Of a DNA stretch of 33,331 nucleotides, positions 6,187 through 15,145 are shown in pieces. Position 1 is the stretch's first letter, and each line of letters starts with the position of its first letter. Origin of the DNA: a virus. The stretch covers positions 1 through 33,331 of IMG/VR virus record IMGVR_UViG_3300024517_000066, one strand, 5' to 3'. The position numbers and the translations under genes were made by a program. The notes beneath the pieces are model-generated. The model saw only the letters and a program-made list of their open reading frames with translations, did no database searches and was not told where the DNA came from.

Positions 6187-8204
6187 TGGCTATTACTTAT
6201 GTAGGAGCAGGAACCGCAGATAGTAGAAACACTTCTGGTGATGTGTTTCCTACACCACATGCAAGTACTTTAATTGGTGACTTCATGCTGTTGTCGCAGC
6301 ATCGCAACGACGAACTTGGTACGTTCGAAGCAGTTACAGGTTTCACTGAAATTCATCAACAAAATCCAACTACTGGACAAGATAGAAGTACTGGTCTTTG
6401 GTATCGCATAGCAACTGCGGATGCACCGGGGGCAGTAACTTGTGGGCATACTGATGCTGGCACAGAACAGTATGCAGCACAAATTGAAACATGGCGTGGG
6501 GTAGATGGTACTACGCCATTTGATGTTACATTCGCTGCGGGTAGTCATTTAGTAAACCGAGTTAATAAAGCATCTCCAAATGTAGATGCATTTCAAAGTA
6601 TTACTACTGTTACAGATGGTGCATTTGTTGTTGCTGTTGAGATGGTTACACATGATGATATCACAAGTAATGCTGATCCATCAGGATATACAAATGGATT
6701 TCGATTAGTAGGTACTAGTCATCAGCACAGGCAAATACAATCTTGGCATAGAGAGATTGCAACTGCTGGTGCAGAAACTCCGGGTGCTCCGGCTTATACA
6801 TCTAGTCTTCTTACCGCAGAAAGTTCTCAATATACATTAGCATTAAAACCTGCTGGTGGAGCTGATGTTACTATTACTCTTGCAGGATCTACATCTCTTA
6901 CTCAAACTGACCAAGTACCGATACATGCAGGACAGAATGGAGCAAGTTTCTCTACTGCATTGAATACAGCATTAGAAGCAGATGTATCTAGTGGTAATGT
7001 AAACTTTCGTGTAATCCTACTATATCAAAATGATGGTAGTCCACTTACTCCGACTATGAAGGTACGGTACAGTAAGAACTCTGGAGCTTATGCAGACATT
7101 ACTGGGGTAAGTAATAATGTACAGTTATTTAATGATAGTAATTTAACTAATGGAGCAGATTCAGTACAGTTAATTGGATCAGGCACTTTTGAAGCAAATA
7201 ACAATGGTATCTTAGATACTTCAGCTACTTTCACTCCTGCTGCTCTAGCTACAGCAGAAGAAGGTGAATGTGAGATATCTGGGACATTAATTAGTGCTGA
7301 CTTAGCTGATACTGATACTATACATTTGTTACTTCATTATAGTGATAACACACCAGTAGGTCCCCAAACACAAGTCGCTCTTATTAATATAACTAAAACT
7401 GGAGGGACTACTACAGTTACTTTAGCCGGTGAAGATGGTCTTACTGTTTCCCATAATTCTCCTACAGTTGGGAGTGGAGCTTCTAGTTCTCCGACTGCTG
7501 ATGCTCTTACCGTATCGGATAATGTGCCTACTGCTAGTACTGGAGCAAGTAGTAATCCAACGAATGATTCCTTGGTTGTTGCAGATAACATTCCAACAGT
7601 TGCTAGCGGGAAGTCTGTTTCTAGTCCTAGTGATTCAGCTACAGAAGTAGATAATGCTCCTGAAGTTTTTACTGGTGCATCTATAGCAGGACTAGTTGAT
7701 GCATTAACTGAGACAGATAATACTCCTACAGCTTCTACAGGAGTACTAACTAATCAGAATAGCGATTCATTAACTTTAGTAGATAACGCCCCTGAAGTAA
7801 AGTTTAATGCTCGTGTATATCCTGATGAAGATACATTAATACAGACAGATAACATTCCAGAAGTTGTTACAGGAGCATCTGTTGATGTAGGAGTAGATAA
7901 CCTTGTATTATCTCATAATGCTCCAACAGTTGGTAGTGGTGCTCGTGTAGATGTACCTTTACTAGAACTAACTCAAACAGATAATGAGCCTCGTAGACTT
8001 GTAGATGTTGTAATTAATGTTCCATGCTTAGAGATGAGTATCTCACATCAAGATCCTATTATAAGTACAGGTGTTGTTGTTAGTATTCCCAGCCTATCTA
8101 TGGGATTAATTACTTATGCTCCAATATCAGTAGGAAATAATTTAGGTGCTAGAGAGCCTGATGTTCGTTTAGGAATGGGACTAAAAAGAGGGATGGGATT
8201 ATAA
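6186..8204 (+). CDS. Large repeat-containing virion/receptor-binding protein
   Basis: A 672-residue protein. Residues 1 to about 222 look like a beta-sandwich surface domain (WYRIATADAPGAVTCGH, AAQIETWRGVDGTTPFDV). A VTITLAG linker near 228 leads to a second beta domain (about 240-405), and a further linker (VTLAGED) leads to ten complete 22-residue repeats (417-636) plus a partial one. The repeat pattern is DxLxxxDNxPxVxTGA followed by six variable residues. The C-terminus is short and basic. Such repeats may form a beta-rich shaft or stalk, and the protein is probably an adhesin or decoration. AAGG precedes the start, and both ends are TAATG overlaps, the second with the large terminase. 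Confidence 0.7.
   Translation: MAITYVGAGTADSRNTSGDVFPTPHASTLIGDFMLLSQHRNDELGTFEAVTGFTEIHQQNPTTGQDRSTGLWYRIATADAPGAVTCGHTDAGTEQYAAQIETWRGVDGTTPFDVTFAAGSHLVNRVNKASPNVDAFQSITTVTDGAFVVAVEMVTHDDITSNADPSGYTNGFRLVGTSHQHRQIQSWHREIATAGAETPGAPAYTSSLLTAESSQYTLALKPAGGADVTITLAGSTSLTQTDQVPIHAGQNGASFSTALNTALEADVSSGNVNFRVILLYQNDGSPLTPTMKVRYSKNSGAYADITGVSNNVQLFNDSNLTNGADSVQLIGSGTFEANNNGILDTSATFTPAALATAEEGECEISGTLISADLADTDTIHLLLHYSDNTPVGPQTQVALINITKTGGTTTVTLAGEDGLTVSHNSPTVGSGASSSPTADALTVSDNVPTASTGASSNPTNDSLVVADNIPTVASGKSVSSPSDSATEVDNAPEVFTGASIAGLVDALTETDNTPTASTGVLTNQNSDSLTLVDNAPEVKFNARVYPDEDTLIQTDNIPEVVTGASVDVGVDNLVLSHNAPTVGSGARVDVPLLELTQTDNEPRRLVDVVINVPCLEMSISHQDPIISTGVVVSIPSLSMGLITYAPISVGNNLGAREPDVRLGMGLKRGMGL
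7434..8093 (+). repeat. Ten 66-bp (22-aa) protein repeats
   Basis: Ten in-frame units of exactly 22 codons with no length variation, each opening with D(S/A/T/N)L or, in the last two, LEL/LEM. An eleventh, partial unit (LSMGLITYAPISVGN) follows. Amino-acid similarity is clear (DN.P at positions 7-10, TGA near 14-16), but the DNA has diverged, so this is an old repeat under protein-level constraint rather than a recent duplication. Confidence 0.9.
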
Positions 8205-9772
8205 TGGCTGTATTTAATCTCATAGATGATAGTATTCAGGATAGATTCTTGCAATGTGTAGCTAAGATACAAATACTTGCAGGAGGATTTGCAAATGGTA
8301 AGACTTCTGTTGCATGTGTTAGAGCATGTGAGTTGGCCCGTGATTATCCTGGGAGTAATGGTCTTATTGCTCGTAGTACATATCCTAAACTAAATGATAC
8401 TATTCGAAAGGAGTTTCTTAAATGGTGTCCTCCAGATTGGATCAAATCATTTCCGAAGAGTCAGAACGCATCGAATACATGCACCATGACGAATGGTACA
8501 ACTATAAATTTTCGCTATATCGCACAACAGGGAAAAAACAATCAAGAGTCAACTACCTCCAATCTATTATCAGCAACATACGATTGGATCATAGTAGATC
8601 AGATGGAAGATCCAGAGATAGTTCACAAAGACTTCCTAGATCTGTTAGGTCGTCTTCGTGGTATGACGAGATATCAGGGTGATGACCCTAGAATGCCTAA
8701 GACTGGTCCTCGCTTCTTTATGATGACAGTCAATCCTACACGTAATTGGTTTTATAAGAAGTTAGTTAAACCAGTACATGACTTCATTAAGTATGGTCGT
8801 ATATCTAATGACTTACTATGTGTAACTGATGACGATGGTGCGATTGTAATAGATGAAGAAGGTAAGCCTGTTCCACTCATAGAGATCTTTGAAGGATCTA
8901 CTTATGAGAATAAAGATAACTTAGAAGCTGATTATATACGTACACTTGAATCTACATATAAAGGACAACAGAAAGATAGATACCTATATGGTAAGTGGGC
9001 TGCTTATGAAGGACTAGTACATCCATCATTCGATGATGGAATTCATATGATACCTCATGAACAGATATTAAGTTACTATAACAAGTGTAGACATGCGGGA
9101 ACACTAACTATCTTAGAGGGATATGATTATGGACTTGCTGTTCCTTATTGCTACTTATTTGGTTTCGTTGATCCTCATGGAAATGTGCTCATCCTCGACG
9201 GTGATTACAGATCTGAATCGTCTGTTGATCAAGACTTACCAGATAATCCAAGTCATGCTAGTTCGATTCTATCTATTCGAGAAGAGTATGATTCAGAAGG
9301 TAGTATCATCTTTTGTGACCCTGCCATCTTTCGAAGAGGAGCAGGAGGCAAAAAGGTTGTTGGACAAACTGTTGCAGGAATGCTCAACGAAAAAGGAATT
9401 AAAACGCAACGAGGTAATAACCACATTGCCAATGGGATCGTTAAAGTAAATCAGTATCTACATATACAAGGCTTCCATCGTAATCCCATAACTAGGAATG
9501 ATGGTGCTCCTTATATAATGTTCAGCGATAAACTAGAGTTCGTTGAAGATGAATTCAATGGATACTATTGGAGGAAAGATTCTTCAGGAGATACTGAAGA
9601 TATACCAGTAGATAAGAATGATCATGCAATGAACACAATCAAATATCTGTTGTCTCGCAGACCTGAATTGGCTAAGATACTAGAGTTTAAAAAGCCTAAG
9701 CAGGTTGGTTGGTATAAGTGGGGTGAAAGGGATATTCAAGCCACTACTAGAAAGTTAGCAAGACATGGCTGA
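8204..9772 (+). CDS. terL: Terminase large subunit
   Basis: The ATP-driven DNA-packaging motor and headful or end-cutting nuclease, docking on the portal. The protein has 522 residues, normal for the family. The ATPase Walker A is GGFANGKT (27-34) and Walker B is WIIVDQMED (128-136). The C-terminal RNase H-like nuclease shows its three expected acidic residues: D308 in GYDYG, D372 in FCDPAIF and D473 in KNDHAMNTIKY. It starts at a TAATG overlap with the repeat protein gene and overlaps the next gene by eight bases. Its separation from the small subunit by eight genes is unusual. Confidence 0.95.
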   Translation: MAVFNLIDDSIQDRFLQCVAKIQILAGGFANGKTSVACVRACELARDYPGSNGLIARSTYPKLNDTIRKEFLKWCPPDWIKSFPKSQNASNTCTMTNGTTINFRYIAQQGKNNQESTTSNLLSATYDWIIVDQMEDPEIVHKDFLDLLGRLRGMTRYQGDDPRMPKTGPRFFMMTVNPTRNWFYKKLVKPVHDFIKYGRISNDLLCVTDDDGAIVIDEEGKPVPLIEIFEGSTYENKDNLEADYIRTLESTYKGQQKDRYLYGKWAAYEGLVHPSFDDGIHMIPHEQILSYYNKCRHAGTLTILEGYDYGLAVPYCYLFGFVDPHGNVLILDGDYRSESSVDQDLPDNPSHASSILSIREEYDSEGSIIFCDPAIFRRGAGGKKVVGQTVAGMLNEKGIKTQRGNNHIANGIVKVNQYLHIQGFHRNPITRNDGAPYIMFSDKLEFVEDEFNGYYWRKDSSGDTEDIPVDKNDHAMNTIKYLLSRRPELAKILEFKKPKQVGWYKWGERDIQATTRKLARHG

Positions 9773-11930
9773 TCCTAGAGCATTTATAAGGATATTAGAG
9801 GCATTTACTAAGGATAATGTAAGTATTCGCCCTAATGTACATAAAGAGACAGGTAAGGCAGTCAATGTTCCAAGACCTAAAGGCAACTTACAAGAAGCTC
9901 CTGGACCTGTACCGGGTAGTAACATCATTACTCCTAAGAGTTCTAGTGTAGATATCGATGAAGCACTCTTTAGGTTATCACAAGATGAACAGAATGCTGT
10001 ACTTGCAAGAGGTGCCGCAGAGATACAGAACCAAACGATTGGAGCACAGAATCCACTGATTACTCCTAGATTTGATTTTCATGATTCAGGAGTTCCTATT
10101 AGTGATAAATTACTAGAACTAGAGAATATATTCCCTGGGGCTAATGAGTTTAAAAACTTTGAAGGTAGATTAATTAATCTTGGAGGACAAGGTTTAGATT
10201 CTACTGAGCGACAAGGTATTACTGGAGCAGGTCATCTACCTAGAGCAGACTTTAATCCCAATGGAGAGGAAGTTACTAATACCTTTGATGTACTTAGAGC
10301 AAGGATACTCGAATTCCAAAAGAAGAAAGGTGGGAATGCTCCTGAACTTGTTAGAGGAATAAACTCTTCTGCTAACTTTGAACAACTAAGTAATATAGGT
10401 AGAAGCTTTGCTGCTGGTAAGGGTGGATTTGATCCATTTGATCCTACTACTGAACATATAGATCAAGCTGTATTCTTTAAAGCTAATAAGATGTTACAGG
10501 CTTTCATGCAGAAGGTTCAGAAGAATGCAGGCTTAAATCCAGCAATACAACGATCTAGAGAGTTAGGACCTAGTTCTAGTAACTTTGCTGCACAGAAGGG
10601 ATTAGATCAAGATACTTTTAGTTTACTTAATCCTACAGGTCCAGGTAAGGATGGTGCGAAGTCTCTAGATGATATAATGAATGCACTTAAATTTAGTAGA
10701 GAAGGACCACCTACTTCATTTGAAGCATTTGGTACACGATCACAGCTTACTAAGCCAGGAGATGATATAAAGCTTCCTGACGATAGAATCAAGTTTGGTC
10801 TAGAAGATGCTTTCAAGGAATTAAGAGAACGTAACGCTCATACTAGACAGTCTAGAGGTGGGAATGTCGTTGATGATCTCTATGAGTGGAACAGCTCTGT
10901 ACCTGTACACCCAGGTTTTCATGGAATAGAAGATGTTCCTCCAGGCCCTAAGAAACTGGAGGATACATTTGATAGAGTAGAAGATAGACCTAGTAGTGGT
11001 GCAACAGATGATCAACGTACATTTGCAGCAGGTAATGATAGACTAAGTGCTCCTACATTAGAAGAAGCTGCGGAAGAGTTAGGACTTACTATTGAAGAAG
11101 CTATGGATGCCTTGAAAGGTAAGATGGAAGTAAAACTTCCTAAAGGATCAGACTTTGTTGATCCACCTAAAGCTCCTACTGTATCAAATGAACAGAGAAA
11201 AGCCCGTAACAAAGCGGGTAAGAAGGCTGGACTATTAAATGAAGGTAAGTCAGTTAATCCAAATGCAAAGAGAGTTAATGCTGATAAGGTTATGCCATTA
11301 GAACCTTCAACAGGCAAGTCAGTACAAGGCGAAAATCCTCTAAAGCCTTCAACAGGTAAGTCAGTTGAGCAACAAGTTGATGAAGCCTCTCCATCACATC
11401 GATCATTAGGAAATAAATCTGTTCCTAAACAACAAGTAAGGCCTGATGCAGTTACTAAGAAGGGTAAACCTCCTGAAGAAGTAACAATTAATAAGAAGTC
11501 TACCGGACAGAAGTCTACTAAGTCACCAACAGAGCCAGTAGAGAGTCAAGATGCTAAGAAACAACTACTAGAGGGAGATACCCTCTCTGCTATAATAGAG
11601 GCATTAGGAGGTTTACGTAAACCATTTCCTAAAGAGCTTCGAGCAGGAAGTTCTAATTTGACAGAAACTCCTAAGAAGTTTAAGACTACTAAAACAATTG
11701 AACGCGAAGCTGCTCTAGATGCATTTGGTACAAGAGATACAATTGATAATTCTAAGGCATTCCACTTGGAAAGGCTGGAAAGAGTCGCCAAAAAGCATAA
11801 AGTAACTCAGCGAATACAAGCTATTAAGGAACAACAAAAGCAAGTTTCTAGGTACTCACAGAGATTTGAAGTTCTACAAGATAGAATAATGAAGTTACTT
11901 ACTCCTGATCCAGATGAAATTCCATTTTAG
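9765..11930 (+). CDS. Large unknown protein between terminase and portal
   Basis: A 721-residue, hydrophilic protein without recognisable catalytic motifs, signal peptide or membrane segment. The N-terminal third is mixed. From about 380 to 640 it is low-complexity, Lys/Pro/Ser/Glu-rich and probably disordered, with a repeated PSTGKSV phrase (about residues 514-534). The C-terminal 75 residues form basic helices (HLERLERVAKKHKVTQRI, QRFEVLQDRIMKLL). It starts within the end of the large terminase gene, ten bases before the portal gene's upstream spacer. A structural, internal-virion or portal-associated role is guessed from location. The size and position are unusual for this slot. Confidence 0.6.
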   Translation: MADPRAFIRILEAFTKDNVSIRPNVHKETGKAVNVPRPKGNLQEAPGPVPGSNIITPKSSSVDIDEALFRLSQDEQNAVLARGAAEIQNQTIGAQNPLITPRFDFHDSGVPISDKLLELENIFPGANEFKNFEGRLINLGGQGLDSTERQGITGAGHLPRADFNPNGEEVTNTFDVLRARILEFQKKKGGNAPELVRGINSSANFEQLSNIGRSFAAGKGGFDPFDPTTEHIDQAVFFKANKMLQAFMQKVQKNAGLNPAIQRSRELGPSSSNFAAQKGLDQDTFSLLNPTGPGKDGAKSLDDIMNALKFSREGPPTSFEAFGTRSQLTKPGDDIKLPDDRIKFGLEDAFKELRERNAHTRQSRGGNVVDDLYEWNSSVPVHPGFHGIEDVPPGPKKLEDTFDRVEDRPSSGATDDQRTFAAGNDRLSAPTLEEAAEELGLTIEEAMDALKGKMEVKLPKGSDFVDPPKAPTVSNEQRKARNKAGKKAGLLNEGKSVNPNAKRVNADKVMPLEPSTGKSVQGENPLKPSTGKSVEQQVDEASPSHRSLGNKSVPKQQVRPDAVTKKGKPPEEVTINKKSTGQKSTKSPTEPVESQDAKKQLLEGDTLSAIIEALGGLRKPFPKELRAGSSNLTETPKKFKTTKTIEREAALDAFGTRDTIDNSKAFHLERLERVAKKHKVTQRIQAIKEQQKQVSRYSQRFEVLQDRIMKLLTPDPDEIPF
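11304..11365 (+). repeat. Short direct repeat encoding PSTGKSV
   Basis: CCTTCAACAGGYAAGTCAGT occurs at 11304-11323 and 11346-11365, offset by 42 bases (14 codons), with one base differing. It encodes PSTGKSV twice in a disordered region, and a related GKSV phrase lies upstream near 11247. It looks like a recent small in-frame duplication. Confidence 0.7.
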
Positions 11931-11939
11931 GACAAGATA

Positions 11940-14114
11940 ATGGCTGAAGAAGACAACATTCCTACAGAAGTATCAGACAATATTGATAGGTCTTTAGGCG
12001 AAGAACCAAGAAAGAAGAAGAAGGTTCAACCTACTTATCAAGTATTAGGTGATTCTAAGATACCTGTGTCTAGTGTTACAGGTGATACTTGGAAGTCTCG
12101 TTTTCGTATGGGTAAGAAAGCTACTGAGAATGTATCTAAAGCATGGGATGAAGCCATGCGGTATTATGATAATGATCAGACAAGGCATAGAGCAGATACA
12201 GATGAAGATGTATCAGGTAACTTAGTAGGTAATCAGAGACTTAATGATAATATCACTCAGACTGAGAATATCATTTACTCAAATACTACTACAATGGTTC
12301 CGGCACTGTATGCTCAAAATCCTAGAGTAGAGTTTACTACTAGAGATGAGAGTAAAAAGAAGCTTGCTACAGCAACTGAAAGACTTATTAATGACTTACT
12401 TAATCGTAAGAGTAAGCCAGGAGTAGCAATTAAGAATAAGATTAAGCGTAGTGTCGTTACTACTTTGCTTACTAATAGGTCTTGGCTAGTTGTTAATTGG
12501 ATTCAAAAAGAAGAGAGTAGTGAGCAAGCTCTATTAGAGTTACAAAATCTTGCTCAACAACTTGTTAAGGCTAAGAAACCTAAAGATATTCTTGAGATAG
12601 AAGGTAAGATTATGGCATTGGAGGATACAATCTCTGCATTGAATCCTGCTGGTCCAGATGTAAAGTTTAAACTGCCTAGTGAGGTTATTACTGATCCTGC
12701 ATCTATTGAACTACCCGGACATGATGCTCAATGGATGATGATTATAGATTACTTACCTACTTCATTCATTAAAGCTAAGTATGCTACTAAGAAGGGAGCA
12801 GACTTTAAGTCTCTATTCAAACCTAGTCATATAATGAAGTTAGGTGAGAAGGATGGAGAAGCTCATACAGGACAAGAAGTAGACTTCAGTCTCTTTGACG
12901 AGAATGATTTAGCGAAAGACTTTGGATTTGAAGATGACAACTCATTTGAAAAAGCTCAAATGACTAAGGTTGTCTTTGTCTGGGATAAAGTAACTCGTCG
13001 TGTACTTATGTTTAATCATAAAGATTGGACATGGCCTATTTGGGTATGGGACGATCCACTTAGATTAGATACTTTCTTTCCAGCCTTTCCACTTACATTC
13101 TTTGAAGGCCCATCAGGTCCGAATACTAAGGGTGAAGTGTCTTACTACTTAGATCAAGCAGATGCTATTAATGAAATAACAGATGAGAAGCGTAGAGCTA
13201 GACGTTGGGCTAGACGTAACATCTTCTTTGATAGTAATAGAATCAATGCAGATGATGCAGCAGCAGTACTTAATGGAGATGATGGTACAGCTAAAGGTGT
13301 TGATGTACCAGAAGGTATGAAGATTACTGATCTTATCTTTTCTATGCCTACTCCTTCTATGCAATTTGCTGAGCTATTTGATAAGGAAGAAGAGTATAAA
13401 GCTGTAGATCGTATCTCTAGTGTTAGTGAAGTACTAAGAGGTGCTCAATTTAAAACGAATACAACTAACCGTGCTGTCGATGCTAATGTATCTTCATCTA
13501 ATATGAGACTAGATGAGAAGTCAGATGCTATAGAAGATCATGTTGGTTGTGTTGGTTGGGCAATAGCACAGTTATGTCTTATGAATTGGGACAAGGAAAC
13601 TGTTGCTGGTATTATTGGACAAGAAGCTGCGGTAGATTGGGTTAACTTATCTCCAGAAGAGATTCGGTCTTCATTTACTCCTAGAGTTGTTTCTGGTACA
13701 TCTAAGAAGCCTACTTCTAAAGCTAAGAAAGAAGAAGCCTTAGAACTTGGACAGGTACTAGGACAGTTTGTACAAGCTTCTCCACAAGTAGTCATTGTTA
13801 TGCTTGAAGTACTGAAAGAAGCATTTGATGAAGTCACAATTACTGAAGAACAATGGCAGAGTATCATTGACAGTCTGTCACAACCAGCAGCTCCCGGAGG
13901 TTCTCCTCAAGATGCTGCATCAGAACCAGGACCAAATAGTCCAGGAGTTACAGAAGGTGGGGATGAGCAAGCAGCCGCACAAGCAGCAGAACTAAAGGCT
14001 ACATTAGACACACTAACACCTGAACAGAAGCAACAAGTAGCGGCTCTGATTCAAGAAGGTGTACAGCCAATTCAGGCTGTTCAGCAAGTAACAGCTACTC
14101 AAACACAACAGTAG
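11940..14114 (+). CDS. Portal protein
   Basis: A 724-residue portal (head-tail connector), expected to form a dodecameric ring at one capsid vertex through which DNA enters and leaves. Recognition rests on a pattern typical of podovirus-type portals: WDEAMRYYDNDQ (about 69-80), then ENIIYSNTTTMVPALYAQNP (about 109-128), a long middle region with RARRWARRNIFFD (about 419) and VSEVLRGAQFKTNTTNRAVD (about 497), and a Gln/Ala-rich C-terminus. Size fits the larger podoviral portals. AGGA lies eight bases upstream. The scaffold and capsid genes follow directly, as expected for a head module. Confidence 0.88.
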   Translation: MAEEDNIPTEVSDNIDRSLGEEPRKKKKVQPTYQVLGDSKIPVSSVTGDTWKSRFRMGKKATENVSKAWDEAMRYYDNDQTRHRADTDEDVSGNLVGNQRLNDNITQTENIIYSNTTTMVPALYAQNPRVEFTTRDESKKKLATATERLINDLLNRKSKPGVAIKNKIKRSVVTTLLTNRSWLVVNWIQKEESSEQALLELQNLAQQLVKAKKPKDILEIEGKIMALEDTISALNPAGPDVKFKLPSEVITDPASIELPGHDAQWMMIIDYLPTSFIKAKYATKKGADFKSLFKPSHIMKLGEKDGEAHTGQEVDFSLFDENDLAKDFGFEDDNSFEKAQMTKVVFVWDKVTRRVLMFNHKDWTWPIWVWDDPLRLDTFFPAFPLTFFEGPSGPNTKGEVSYYLDQADAINEITDEKRRARRWARRNIFFDSNRINADDAAAVLNGDDGTAKGVDVPEGMKITDLIFSMPTPSMQFAELFDKEEEYKAVDRISSVSEVLRGAQFKTNTTNRAVDANVSSSNMRLDEKSDAIEDHVGCVGWAIAQLCLMNWDKETVAGIIGQEAAVDWVNLSPEEIRSSFTPRVVSGTSKKPTSKAKKEEALELGQVLGQFVQASPQVVIVMLEVLKEAFDEVTITEEQWQSIIDSLSQPAAPGGSPQDAASEPGPNSPGVTEGGDEQAAAQAAELKATLDTLTPEQKQQVAALIQEGVQPIQAVQQVTATQTQQ

Positions 14115-14127
14115 TAAAGGGATTACT

Positions 14128-15117
14128 ATGCCAGATGAAGTACAAGAGTCAACTGAAGATGCTATTCTTAGTAGTATAGGAGAAGTTGATGATACGGCCA
14201 CAGATACGACTGCCTCAGAACAAACTCAAGAAGCTACAAATGATACGACGAATGCGGCGACAACGACAAATGAGGCAACCACAACAGACCAAGCAACTAG
14301 CTCTAGCGATGGAATTAAGCCAAACACACAACAAGGTAATAATCCCCAAGACTTAAAGCTAAATGATGGGACTATTATTAAAGGTGGTGCTGAACGTCGT
14401 CTATATGATAAGGGTGTTAAACTACAAGGACAGAATACAACTCTAACAAATCAGCTTGCAGAAGCTACAGTTAAGTTAACTGCTTTAGAAGGTACAAATA
14501 CATTAGGTACACAGTATAATCTGTCTGCTGAAGAACTCACATGGGGGGCACAGCTAGCCGCAGCGTATAAGAGTGACCCTGTTGCTACTATGAAACACCT
14601 CTTGACACAGACCCAATCAGCAGGGCATAATATCGAGGATGTCGGCGGGTCTGCTGTCGATATGAACTCTATCAAGAAGATGGTAGAAGATGCAGTAAAA
14701 CCGATGACAGATCGGTTTAATTCGGAACAAGAAGCTACAGATAGACAAATAGAAGCAACTAAACTCTGGACAGACTTTCAAACAGCTAATCCAGATGCGA
14801 CAGTACATACTGATTCTATTGCCCAGTTACTAAGAGAAGATCCTACGTTATCTCTTTCTGCTGCGTACTACAAGCTCCAGTCTATGTATCACCAACGTGG
14901 ACTTGATTGGAGCAAACCTTTAGAACAACTTCGAAATGAAGCTGCTGCTAGAGAGAATGCTACAAATACAAACCCGAATGAACAGATTAGTACTATTCCT
15001 TCCGGCGGTAATACAGGATCGAATAATCTATCTGATAATTCAGGAGCAGTAGCAGTAGATACTCCTTTAGATGATATAATTAAATCATCCATGAAGGAAG
15101 CAGGATACGCAACGTAA
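14128..15117 (+). CDS. Scaffold protein (probable)
   Basis: A 329-residue protein between portal and major capsid genes, where phage scaffolds normally lie. The first 70 residues are acidic and Thr/Ala/Glu-rich, likely disordered. Residues about 85-120 form a helix or coiled coil (KGVKLQGQNTTLTNQLAEAT), and the C-terminal half is largely helical. The acidic disordered N-terminus with a helical body is typical of scaffolds that shape the procapsid and are then removed. AAAGGG seven bases upstream supports the start. No protease domain was seen. Confidence 0.75.
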   Translation: MPDEVQESTEDAILSSIGEVDDTATDTTASEQTQEATNDTTNAATTTNEATTTDQATSSSDGIKPNTQQGNNPQDLKLNDGTIIKGGAERRLYDKGVKLQGQNTTLTNQLAEATVKLTALEGTNTLGTQYNLSAEELTWGAQLAAAYKSDPVATMKHLLTQTQSAGHNIEDVGGSAVDMNSIKKMVEDAVKPMTDRFNSEQEATDRQIEATKLWTDFQTANPDATVHTDSIAQLLREDPTLSLSAAYYKLQSMYHQRGLDWSKPLEQLRNEAAARENATNTNPNEQISTIPSGGNTGSNNLSDNSGAVAVDTPLDDIIKSSMKEAGYAT

Positions 15118-15145
15118 TGATTGATAGTAACTTTGGAGCATAGAA

